Of a DNA stretch of 28,222 nucleotides, positions 16,777-23,666 are shown piece after piece (the first letter of the stretch is position 1; the number at the start of each line of letters is the position of its first letter). Position numbers and translations under genes: made by a program. This DNA comes from Prevotella sp. UBA3837 (GTDB lineage Bacteria; Bacteroidota; Bacteroidia; Bacteroidales; Bacteroidaceae), in assembly GCA_002392835.1 (NCBI GenBank), contig DGHX01000005.1:945-29166 (forward strand), written 5' to 3'. The notes under the pieces are model-generated. The model had not been told where the DNA came from and ran no database searches. It saw only the letters and a list, made by a program, of their open reading frames with translations.

Positions 16777-19700
16777 ATGAAGATGAAAACCGTTTTGATG
16801 ACTGCGTTGCTGCTGGGCTGTGCCACTATGGCCCAGGCTGCCGATGTGAAGACCAGCGGCAACGTGGTGACCATCCGCCCCGACGGCGGACAGGCCAAGG
16901 TGATTCGGCTGGAAGTGATGAACGACAACATCATCCGTGTTCGCGCCACATCACACGACGAGCTGCCCGTGAAGCAGCCCAGCCTGATGATAGTGCCACA
17001 ACAGGCACCCGCCAAGGGCAGCTACACAGTGACCGACGAAGGCACCACCGTGGTGGTGAAAGCTAAGGGCGTGAAGGCCGTGGTGCAGAAGGCCACAGGC
17101 CAGATAGCCTACTACGACGCCGACGGGAAGCTGCTGCTGCAGGAAGCCAAGGAAGGAAAGCGCTTCACCGACTTCACCGTGCCCGAACGCGAGTACGGGC
17201 TGAAGGGCGGAGCCGCCATCACCGAGGAGATGAAGCACGGCCTGCAGTGGCAGATGAAGTTCGACAGCCCTGCCGACGAGGCTTTCTACGGCCTGGGACA
17301 GCACCAGAGCGAGGAGTTCAACATGAAGGGAAAGAACGAGGATCTGTTCCAGTACAACACCAAGGTGAGCATTCCCTTCGTCCTCTCGTCTAAGAACTAC
17401 GGCGTGCTGTGGGATGCCTATTCCTACTGTCGTTTCGGCAAGCCCGAGGAGTACCTGCAGCTGAACCGCGCTTTCCGCCTCTACGACAAGCAGGGGCGCC
17501 CGGGCCACCTCACCGGCACCTACACCGACAAGGACGGCCGCCAGCTGGTGCGCCAGGAGGACAGCATATACTATGAGTATGCCTACCCCGCCAAGAGCGA
17601 GATTGCCAACCGCACCGACGACGGCGGCCTTAAGAACCTGCCCAAGGGCTTCAACCTGCAGGGCGCCAACGTGGTGTATGAAGGCTTCATTGAGGCCCCC
17701 CCTTCAGCCCCCGAGGGGGCTACTATAGACCCGTCTCTTGACAGCAAAACTATAGAAGCCCCCTCGGGGGCCGTAGGGGGGGCCGGGGCCTCGCTCTACC
17801 AGTTCATCCTCTACTACGCCGGATACATCAAGGTGTACATCGACGGACAGGAGGTGGTGCCCGAGCGGTGGCGCACAGCCTGGAACCCCAATGCCTATAA
17901 GTTCGAGGTGACGCTGGAGCAGAAACGCCGTGTGCAGCTGCGCATAGAATGGCAGCCCGACGGCGGCGAGAGCTACTGCGGACTGCGAGTGGCCAAGCCG
18001 CGCAGCCGGCAGGAGCGCGAGCAGCTCAGCATCTGGTGTGAGATGGCCCGCGACATGGACTATTACTTCATCGCCGGAGAAAGCCTCGACCAGGTCATCA
18101 GCGGATACCGCACGCTGACGGGAAAGGCAAGCCTGTACCCCAAGTGGGTGCTCGGCTTCTGGCAGAGCCGCGAGCGCTACAAGTCGAGTGCAGAGATAGA
18201 GGAGACGCTCAGCGAGTTCCGCCGCCGCCACATCCCCATCGACAACATCGTGCAGGACTGGAACTACTGGAAGCTCGACTCATGGGGCGACCACACCTTC
18301 GAGGCCGCACGATTCCCCAACCCACAGCAGATGCTCGACTCAGTGCACCAGATGCACGGACGGTTCATGATCAGCGTATGGCCGAAGTTCTACGAGACGG
18401 TGGCCAACTACAAGGAGCTGGACCAGAACGGATGGATGTACCGCCAGGCCATCAACGACGACATACACGACTGGCTGGGATTCCGCGGCTCCTTCTACGA
18501 CGCCTATGACCCCGAGGCCCGCAAGGTGTTCTGGCGCCAGATGGACGAGAACCTCTACTCGAAGTTCAACCGCGCCATCGACGCCTGGTGGATGGACGCC
18601 TCTGAGCCCAACGTGCGCGACTGCACGCCGATGTGGTACCGCAAGGCCCTCTGCGGGCCCACAGCCCTGGGCACCTCTACAGAGTACTTCAATGCCTACA
18701 GCACAGTCAATGCCGATGCCATCTACAACGGGCAGCGCTCGCTCTACAAAGGTAAGAAGAACGAGCCGCGCGTGTTCCTGCTCACCCGCAGCGGCTTCGC
18801 CGGCGAGCAGCGCTACAGCACAGCCACCTGGAGCGGCGACATCGGCACCCGCTGGGAGGACATGCGCGCACAGATGACGGCCGGGCTGAACTACTCCTTG
18901 TCGGGCATACCCTTCTGGGGCATGGACCAGGGCGGTTTCTGCGTGGAGAACCGCTACGTGGCAGCACAGCAGCTCTACGACCGCACAGGACAGGAGAACG
19001 AGGACCTGCGCGAGTGGCGCGAGCTGCAGACGCGCTGGAACCAGTTCGGAGCCTTCATACCCATCTTCCGCAGTCACGGACAGTGGCCGCTGCGCGAGAT
19101 ATGGAACATAGCCCCCGACGAGCATCCCGCCTACCAGTCGTTCCTCTACTACGACCGCCTGCGCTATCACCTCATGCCCTACCTCTACTCACTGGCCGGA
19201 TGGGCACACTTCCACGACTATACGCTAATGCGCGCCCTGGTCATGGACTTCGGCAGCGACCCCGGGGTGCTCAACATCGGCAACCAGTGGATGCTCGGCC
19301 CCGCGCTCATGGCCTGTCCCGTGGGCTACTACAAGGCCCGCAACCGCAGCGTCTACTTCCCCCAACAGTGCGGATGGTACGATCTGTACAGCGGCGAGCA
19401 GGTCATCGGCAGCAGCCAAATGGTAAATAGTAAATCCGTAAATCGCAAATTAGTCGTCGATGCCCCCTACGAGCGCATACCCGTCTACGTGCGCGAGGGA
19501 GCCATCATCCCCTTCGGCCCGCAGATGGAGTGGAGCGACGAGAAGGCACCCGAGCTCATCAACCTCTACGTCTACGCCGGACAGGACGGCCAGTTCCAGC
19601 TCTATGAGGACGAGGGCACGAACTACAACTACGAGCATGGCCGATACAGCACCATCGACATCAGCTACGACGACGCCTCGCGCACCGTCAGCTTCTCCGA

Positions 19701-19878
19701 GCGCCAGGGCCAGTTCCCCGGCATGCTGAAGGAGCGCCGCTTCAACATCGTGCTCGTCACGCCCGATGCCCCGAAGCCTCTGAACCTCGACCGCTCGACC
19801 AAAGGTCGCTCGCAAGGCGAGAACCCCGCCGGCACCATGGTGCAGTACAACGGAAAGGCAGTAAGCGTACAGCTGTAA
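16777..19878 (+). CDS. GH31 family alpha-xylosidase-type glycoside hydrolase with PA14 domain
   Basis: A 1033-residue exported glycosidase. The start at 16777 follows a strong purine stretch (aaaaagagaagaaaac) and gives a signal peptide MKMKTVLMTALLLGCATMAQA; a longer in-frame start at 16723, overlapping the previous stop, would bury it. Order: signal, N-terminal beta-sandwich (about 25-235), PA14 domain (about 240-405, with LYYAGYIKVYIDGQEVVPE), catalytic (beta/alpha)8 barrel (about 450-820) and C-terminal beta domains. The nucleophile is D607 in WWMDASEPN and the acid/base is D688 in SGDIGTRW. The combination of PA14 and this nucleophile motif matches GH31 alpha-xylosidases that remove xylose from xyloglucan oligosaccharides; alpha-glucosidase activity is possible. 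Two segments look foreign: residues about 307-336, a GC-rich palindrome translated in frame inside PA14, and residues about 880-891 (SQMVNSKSVNRK), matching a heptamer array. The gene ends the + strand block before a terminator. Confidence 0.9.
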   Translation: MKMKTVLMTALLLGCATMAQAADVKTSGNVVTIRPDGGQAKVIRLEVMNDNIIRVRATSHDELPVKQPSLMIVPQQAPAKGSYTVTDEGTTVVVKAKGVKAVVQKATGQIAYYDADGKLLLQEAKEGKRFTDFTVPEREYGLKGGAAITEEMKHGLQWQMKFDSPADEAFYGLGQHQSEEFNMKGKNEDLFQYNTKVSIPFVLSSKNYGVLWDAYSYCRFGKPEEYLQLNRAFRLYDKQGRPGHLTGTYTDKDGRQLVRQEDSIYYEYAYPAKSEIANRTDDGGLKNLPKGFNLQGANVVYEGFIEAPPSAPEGATIDPSLDSKTIEAPSGAVGGAGASLYQFILYYAGYIKVYIDGQEVVPERWRTAWNPNAYKFEVTLEQKRRVQLRIEWQPDGGESYCGLRVAKPRSRQEREQLSIWCEMARDMDYYFIAGESLDQVISGYRTLTGKASLYPKWVLGFWQSRERYKSSAEIEETLSEFRRRHIPIDNIVQDWNYWKLDSWGDHTFEAARFPNPQQMLDSVHQMHGRFMISVWPKFYETVANYKELDQNGWMYRQAINDDIHDWLGFRGSFYDAYDPEARKVFWRQMDENLYSKFNRAIDAWWMDASEPNVRDCTPMWYRKALCGPTALGTSTEYFNAYSTVNADAIYNGQRSLYKGKKNEPRVFLLTRSGFAGEQRYSTATWSGDIGTRWEDMRAQMTAGLNYSLSGIPFWGMDQGGFCVENRYVAAQQLYDRTGQENEDLREWRELQTRWNQFGAFIPIFRSHGQWPLREIWNIAPDEHPAYQSFLYYDRLRYHLMPYLYSLAGWAHFHDYTLMRALVMDFGSDPGVLNIGNQWMLGPALMACPVGYYKARNRSVYFPQQCGWYDLYSGEQVIGSSQMVNSKSVNRKLVVDAPYERIPVYVREGAIIPFGPQMEWSDEKAPELINLYVYAGQDGQFQLYEDEGTNYNYEHGRYSTIDISYDDASRTVSFSERQGQFPGMLKERRFNIVLVTPDAPKPLNLDRSTKGRSQGENPAGTMVQYNGKAVSVQL
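17695..17783 (+). repeat. In-frame GC-rich inverted repeat within GH31 PA14 domain
   Basis: Two 34-base arms (17695-17728 and 17750-17783) are reverse complements at 31 of 34 positions and flank a 21-base spacer. Each arm itself holds a short palindrome (cccccgaggggg on the left, ccccctcggggg on the right) and the inner ends are both ctatag. The reading frame passes through without a stop and adds about 25-30 residues rich in A, P and G between FIEA and SLYQFILYYAGY, where PA14 domains of this group are normally continuous. It resembles a REP/MITE-like palindromic element captured in a coding sequence. Confidence 0.85.
19422..19456 (+). repeat. Heptamer-type repeat insert in GH31 coding sequence
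   Basis: An AT-rich patch of TAAAT-containing 7/8-base units within a GC-rich gene. It shares the 14-mer AAATCCGTAAATCG, and nearby ttagtcg, with the reverse complement of the cydA-cydB spacer array at 21527-21595. It is translated as part of SQMVNSKSVNRK just before the conserved LVVDAPYERIPVYVREGA block of GH31. Confidence 0.75.
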
Positions 19879-19904
19879 GCTCAGCACCGACACGCCAACA
19901 AACG

Positions 19905-19943
19905 AAACCGCCTGAAAGCTCATCGTGGACTTTCAGGCGGTTT
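19905..19943 (+). terminator. Rho-independent terminator downstream of GH31
   Basis: A perfect 14-bp stem (aaaccgcctgaaag at 19905-19918 with its complement at 19930-19943) and an 11-base loop, with an A-run on the 5' side and a short T-run on the 3' side. It begins 26 bases after the GH31 stop and fits an intrinsic terminator for the + strand block. Confidence 0.85.
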
Positions 19944-20119
19944 TCAATCCTGAGTCGTATCAAGTCTCAAAAAAAAGTACTTTAATCCCGCAGCTCACGC
20001 GCGCGCACGCGTGAGCGATTTTTTGGTTGCACCGAGACTGATTTTCAATGAGTTACAAACTCGAAAAAACTTGGTTGCACCGAAACAATCTATATTTTTG
20101 TCTATATCCGGAGCCGCTC

Positions 20120-20202
20120 GAAAAAAAAGTGGGCCGTTTATGAAAAAAAGCGGGCCACTAATGAAAAAAAGTGGGCCGCTTTTTTTCATTAGTGGCCCAC
20201 TT
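20120..20202. repeat. Three 21-22-base direct repeats ending in a 24-bp hairpin
   Basis: Three tandem copies of a unit close to gaaaaaaagtgggccactaat start at 20120, 20142 and 20163. The second copy plus the start of the third (20148-20171) is complementary to 20179-20202 over 24 positions with one mismatch, leaving a 7-base loop. A-runs on one side and T-runs on the other mean the hairpin could act as a bidirectional terminator for the convergent GH31 and cyd transcripts. Confidence 0.75.
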
Positions 20203-20240
20203 TTTCAGCAAAACAACTTGTTTTTGGTCTTCGGGTGACT

Positions 20241-20275
20241 CTCACTCATCACCCATCACTTATCACTCATCACTT
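20241..20275. repeat. ATCACTC heptanucleotide array
   Basis: Five copies of a 7-base unit around TCAC (ctcactc, atcaccc, atcactt, atcactc, atcactt); the TCAC core recurs exactly every 7 bases from 20242. It is intergenic, inside the 333-bp composite element. Confidence 0.8.
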
Positions 20276-20353
20276 CTTCCCGGTGCAACCAAAAAAACAC
20301 TCACGCGCGTAACACGCGCGCGTGAGGTGAATGGTCAGCACGAATGCCTGTCA

Positions 20354-21523
20354 TCAGTATGCCTCGTCGGTGGTCAGCTCGTCGGCGGTCAGCTTGCGGC
20401 TGTCAATCTTCCTCCAGCAGTAGACGATGTAGGCCAGCACGAAGGGTATGAGCAACGACACGTAGAACATGGTGTTCAGCGTGAAATAGCTGCTCGACGA
20501 GTTCTCGATGGTGAGCGATGCCTGCAGGTCGGCCGTCGAGGGGTAGTAGGCCGTGTGGTTCCATCCTGCCGTGAGCAACAGGCTGAGCACGGTGAGCACA
20601 GTGCCGATGCCTGCGGGCCAGATGCCGCTAAGTCCGCCGCCGGGTCTCCTCCTCAGGAGCGGCAGCTCACTGGCTATGCCCCACAGCACCAACACCACGC
20701 CCACGAGGAGCAGCAGGAGCACGGGCCACATGGCCAGCAGGTTGTGCAGGTACTTCTGTGGCTCCATGAAGATGGAGCCCTGAGCGTCGACGGCATAGCC
20801 GTCCTTCAGCAGCAGGTGTACCAGGTAGGCCACGAAGAGGATGACAAAGGGCACGGCAGAGCCAAGCAGGCGGCGGCGCGCCCGCTGCTGCAGGCCGTCG
20901 TCGGCCACGTTGTTGATGATGTAGAGGGTGCCCAGGGTGCGTGCGAGGAACATCACCGCCAGGCCGAAGATGAGCACCCAGGGTTGGAGGAGCGCGTCGA
21001 GGCCGTGCGAGGCGTTGGCCCAGTGGCTGAGGGAAGGCCCTGCGCCCTCGGCAAGGAGCGGCGACAGCAGGTTGCCCTTCTCCACCACGAAGTTAGAACC
21101 TTCGAAGAAGGTGGCCACGGCAGCGCCCAGGAGCAGCGGTCCGAGGATGCCGTTGAGCACCAGGCACCACTGGAAGGTGCCGGCCCCAAGCAGGTTGCCC
21201 AGCTTGTTCTGGAACTCGTAGCTGACGGCCTGCAGCACGAAACTGAAGAGGATGATCATCCACAGCCAGTAGGCTCCGCCGAAGCTGGTACTGTAGAACA
21301 GGGGGAAAGAGGCGAAGAAGGCTCCGCCGAAGGTGACCAGCGTGGTGAAGGTGAACTCCCATTTCCGGCCAGTGCTGTTCACCACCAGCCGGCGCCCCTC
21401 AGGGGTGGCGCCCAGCGAGCGCACTATGGAGTTGGCGCCCTGTACGAACAGCAGGAAAACGAGCAGTGCGCCCAGCAGCGACACCAGGAACCACCAGTAA
21501 TGTTGTAGGAATGAATAGGACAT
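20354..21523 (-). CDS. cydB: Cytochrome bd ubiquinol/menaquinol oxidase subunit II
   Basis: A 389-residue integral membrane protein with about eight or nine hydrophobic segments and the CydB pattern: an N-terminal helix, the FTFTTLVTFGGAFFASFPLFYSTSFGGAYWLWMIILFSFVLQAVSYEF region (in part), and the NTMFYVSLLIPFVLAYIVYCWRKID segment close to the C-terminus. CydB pairs with CydA to form the bd oxidase, which oxidises quinol and reduces oxygen to water in the inner membrane without pumping protons. It is downstream of cydA on the - strand, separated by a 73-base heptamer-rich spacer. The length is normal for Bacteroidetes CydB. It ends with KLTADELTTDEAY. It faces the + strand GH31 gene across the repeat element. 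Confidence 0.95.
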   Translation of the reverse strand: MSYSFLQHYWWFLVSLLGALLVFLLFVQGANSIVRSLGATPEGRRLVVNSTGRKWEFTFTTLVTFGGAFFASFPLFYSTSFGGAYWLWMIILFSFVLQAVSYEFQNKLGNLLGAGTFQWCLVLNGILGPLLLGAAVATFFEGSNFVVEKGNLLSPLLAEGAGPSLSHWANASHGLDALLQPWVLIFGLAVMFLARTLGTLYIINNVADDGLQQRARRRLLGSAVPFVILFVAYLVHLLLKDGYAVDAQGSIFMEPQKYLHNLLAMWPVLLLLLVGVVLVLWGIASELPLLRRRPGGGLSGIWPAGIGTVLTVLSLLLTAGWNHTAYYPSTADLQASLTIENSSSSYFTLNTMFYVSLLIPFVLAYIVYCWRKIDSRKLTADELTTDEAY

Positions 21524-21526
21524 GGT

Positions 21527-21595
21527 ATTTACGATTTACGGATTTTCGATTTTCGATTTACGGATTTTCGATTTTCGACTAACGATTTACGGATG
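21527..21595. repeat. ATTTTCG/TTTACGA heptamer array between cydA and cydB
   Basis: The whole cydA-cydB spacer is built from 7-base units (attttcg, atttacg, actaacg), with the CG dinucleotide recurring every 7, occasionally 8, bases from 21532 to 21591. It leaves no obvious room for a normal intergenic signal, so the cydB ribosome-binding region must lie in or next to the repeat. A 14-base core (reverse complement AAATCCGTAAATCG) is shared with an insert in the GH31 gene. Confidence 0.85.
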
Positions 21596-21596
21596 C

Positions 21597-23228
21597 CTAC
21601 ACCTCGGGGCCACGCCTTATTTGCTTGAGCATGATGTTGATTTCCACTCCGAGCATGGTGGTGAAGAGGAGGAGGAAGAGCACGAAGGTGACGAGCACCG
21701 AGCCGCTGCTGAGGTCGCTGACGGCAGCCCACGTAGGCAGCACGTCCTGTATGGTCCATGGCTGCCGTCCCATCTCGGCCACCAGCCATCCGCTCTCTGA
21801 GGCTATGTATGCCAGCGGCAGCATGACGATGGCCATCCAGCACAGCCAGCGGGGCATGCGCGTGGCGCCGTGCACGTCGGCGTATGCCTCGTCCATCAGT
21901 CCCAGCGCTGCCAGCAGTCGGCGGCTGAACACCGAGAGGAAGGGCACGCGGAAGGCCAGCACAGCCACGAGGCCGAAGAACAGGATGAGCAGGCAGCCCA
22001 CGCCCACCATGGTGCGGAAGGCCCAGAAGTTAAGGAACACGTTGGGCACCAGCTGGCTGCGGTCGCTGACGTAGCCATAACCTATGTACTGCTGGTACTG
22101 GCGGAAGGTGGCCAGATGGCGCTGGGCGCCGCTCTCGTCGCCGTCGGCACGGGCCTGGCGGAAGGCTTTCAGCGCTGCCAATGCCTGGCGGCCGTGCGCC
22201 ATCTTCTCTTCGGCCGACGGTTCACGGGTGCCGTCGGGCCGTGTATAGCCGTTCAGCAGGTCGTTGATGCCCGGCACATAGCCGTCGAGGGTGTTAGTGG
22301 CCATGAGCGACAGGAAGTTAGGCAGGGCCAGCTTCGCCATGGGCTCGTCCTGCGTGGCATAGTCGTCCTGTCCGAAGGGATGCACCAGCGCCACCATCGT
22401 CAGCGGCTGCGAGGTGCCACCGGTGTATAGCGCCTCCATGGCTGCCAACTTCATGGGCTGCGTCTTGGCCACGTCCTGCCCCGAGATGTGGCCCGTCATG
22501 GCAGCGCCGAGCGACGCCACCAGTCCCACCACCGAGGCAATCCTGATGCTCTGGCGCGACAGCTGCTGGTGGCGCTTCTTCAGCAGATACCAGCAGCAGA
22601 CGGCCACCACGAACACGGCGCCGATGATCCATGAGGAGATGACGGTGTGGAAGAACTTGCTGACGGCCGACGGCGAGAGGGCCACCTGCCAGAACGATGT
22701 CATCTCGTAGCGCATGGTGTCGGCGTTGAACTCACAGCCCACGGGGTGCTGCATCCACGCGTTGGCCACCAGGATCCACCATGCCGAGATGGTGGCTCCC
22801 AGGCCGGTAAGCCAGGTGGAGGCCAGGTGGAAGCCGGCGCTGACCTTCTTCCACCCAAAGAACATCACGGCCACGAAGGTCGACTCCATGAAGAAGGCCA
22901 CGATGCCCTCGATGGCCAGCGGCGCGCCGAAGATGTCGCCCACCAGCCACGAGTAGTTGCTCCAGTTGGTGCCAAACTCAAACTCCAGGATGATGCCCGT
23001 GGCCACACCCATGGCGAAGTTGATGCCGAAGAGTTTCTGCCAGAACTTGGCCGTTTCTTTCCAGAACTCCTCGCGCTTACGATAGTAGATGGTCTCACAA
23101 ATGCCCATGACCACGGCCAGGCCCAGCGTCAACGGCACGAAAAGCCAGTGGTAGATGGCCGTCAGTGCGAACTGTGCCCTCGACCAGTCGATGGTGCCAG
23201 TGTCAATAGTAAGAAGAATGTCTTGCAT
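21597..23228 (-). CDS. cydA: Cytochrome bd quinol oxidase subunit I
   Basis: A 543-residue membrane protein carrying the heme groups and the quinol site of cytochrome bd oxidase. The expected ligands are visible. H27 lies in SRAQFALTAIYHWLFVPLTLG (in part) and corresponds to E. coli H19. E107 and E115 lie in FGAPLAIEGIVAFFMEST, corresponding to E99 and E107. H194 in FFHTVISSW corresponds to H186, and R405 and M407 in FWAFRTMVG to R391 and M393. E478 precedes the GRQPW motif at 487-491. The stretch from about 255 to 395 is long, with KTQPMKLAAMEALY at its start, so this is a long Q-loop CydA. It is the second gene of a DUF4492-cydA-cydB operon, 37 bases after the DUF4492 stop. Expression under low oxygen is expected from the family. 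Confidence 0.97.
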   Translation of the reverse strand: MQDILLTIDTGTIDWSRAQFALTAIYHWLFVPLTLGLAVVMGICETIYYRKREEFWKETAKFWQKLFGINFAMGVATGIILEFEFGTNWSNYSWLVGDIFGAPLAIEGIVAFFMESTFVAVMFFGWKKVSAGFHLASTWLTGLGATISAWWILVANAWMQHPVGCEFNADTMRYEMTSFWQVALSPSAVSKFFHTVISSWIIGAVFVVAVCCWYLLKKRHQQLSRQSIRIASVVGLVASLGAAMTGHISGQDVAKTQPMKLAAMEALYTGGTSQPLTMVALVHPFGQDDYATQDEPMAKLALPNFLSLMATNTLDGYVPGINDLLNGYTRPDGTREPSAEEKMAHGRQALAALKAFRQARADGDESGAQRHLATFRQYQQYIGYGYVSDRSQLVPNVFLNFWAFRTMVGVGCLLILFFGLVAVLAFRVPFLSVFSRRLLAALGLMDEAYADVHGATRMPRWLCWMAIVMLPLAYIASESGWLVAEMGRQPWTIQDVLPTWAAVSDLSSGSVLVTFVLFLLLFTTMLGVEINIMLKQIRRGPEV

Positions 23229-23265
23229 AGCATGGTTGTATTAATTATTAGGGTGTACGATATTA

Positions 23266-23487
23266 CTAAGGTGTACGTTGCAGCAGCTCGTTGGCCACGA
23301 AGTCGGCCTCGCCTCCCTCCTCGGCATGCTGGCTGAGGAAGTTGGGGAAGAAGAACAGCTTCAGCACCACGAAGATGATGAAGAGCTTGATGAGGATGAC
23401 AGCCCACAGCGTGCGCCCCAGCGTCATGCTGCGGAAGCCGTCGTAGTAGAGGTGGAACGCGCGGCTCCAGAAACCATCCTTCGCCAT
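23266..23487 (-). CDS. DUF4492 family small membrane protein, cyd-associated
   Basis: A 73-residue protein with one strong transmembrane segment (about residues 26-47, LWAVILIKLFIIFVVLKLFF). The N-terminal sequence FWSRAFHLYYDGFRSMTLGRTLW matches what I know of the DUF4492 family, which occurs next to cytochrome bd genes in Bacteroidetes. It is the first gene of the cyd transcript and sits behind a good promoter. Its place and single-helix form invite comparison with the small accessory subunits CydX/CydH of other bd oxidases, but there is no sequence evidence for homology. Function unproven. Confidence 0.85.
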   Translation of the reverse strand: MAKDGFWSRAFHLYYDGFRSMTLGRTLWAVILIKLFIIFVVLKLFFFPNFLSQHAEEGGEADFVANELLQRTP

Positions 23488-23511
23488 AGTTGTCTTAGGT
23501 TTTCAACTCGG

Positions 23512-23543
23512 CAAAGATAGGGAAAATATTTCACATTACCAAG
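23512..23543 (-). promoter_or_regulatory. Bacteroidetes-type promoter for the cyd operon
   Basis: On the - strand, TATCTTTG (23519 to 23512) fits the -7 consensus TAnnTTTG, and CTTG (23543-23540) lies 20 bases upstream as a -33 element. The predicted transcript start is about 18 bases before the DUF4492 ATG at 23487. It diverges from the promoter at 23601-23631. Confidence 0.65.
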
Positions 23544-23600
23544 CGAAAAGGATAAAATTTGTTGATTTTGTTACTTTTATCTTAAAACGCGTGGTTTTCT

Positions 23601-23631
23601 TTTGCCGTTTCAATAAAAAGCCGTAATTTTG
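23601..23631 (+). promoter_or_regulatory. Bacteroidetes-type promoter for the export operon
   Basis: TTTG at 23601-23604, then 19 bases, then TAATTTTG at 23624-23631: an exact match to the -33 TTTG and -7 TAnnTTTG pattern of the Bacteroidetes primary sigma factor. The predicted start is near 23637, about 30 bases ahead of the ATG at 23667. Confidence 0.8.
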
Positions 23632-23666
23632 CATGTCAAAAACAATGAAAGAAAAATAACGACGAC

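Larger units (their letters stand above)
19994..20326. mobile_element. 333-bp composite inverted-repeat element (MITE-like), no transposase
   Basis: The two ends are inverted copies of each other. The left end (19994-20034) is a GC hairpin (ctcacgcg, 6-base loop, cgcgtgag) followed by a T-run and ggttgcaccg. The right end (20281-20326) is cggtgcaacc, an A-run, then a GC hairpin with a 10-bp stem (ctcacgcgcg/cgcgcgtgag). A third copy of ttggttgcaccga lies inside at 20071-20083. The interior also holds a 21-base triplicated unit with a long hairpin (20120-20202) and an ATCACTC heptamer array (20241-20275). No convincing protein is encoded and no clear target-site duplication is visible. This element fills most of the 475-base gap between the convergent GH31 and cydB genes; the rest of the gap holds only the terminator at 19905-19943. 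Confidence 0.6.

Noticed and set aside
16777..16848. LLGC lipobox-like stretch in the GH31 signal peptide (and similarly in the LRR protein)
   Set aside because: Leucine at the -2 position is unfavourable and a good signal peptidase I site (AQA or IQA) follows, so lipoprotein calls were not made.
19995..20238. Small open frames (64-75 codons, both strands) with repeated KKSGPL in the composite element
   Set aside because: The repeats in the peptide come from the tandem DNA repeat; there is no ribosome-binding site or conserved domain, so a coding role is unsupported.
20241..20275. Heptamer and other short arrays considered as CRISPR
   Set aside because: The units are contiguous 7-9 base repeats with no spacers, and there are no cas genes in the window.
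20171..21508. A 445-codon open frame on the + strand opposite cydB
   Set aside because: It is antisense to a clear CydB, has low-complexity His/Gln/Glu/Gly-rich translation typical of GC-rich shadow frames, and no recognisable domain.
22647..23336. A 229-codon + strand open frame opposite cydA
   Set aside because: Antisense to a well-conserved CydA with His/Gly/Glu-rich translation and no family resemblance.
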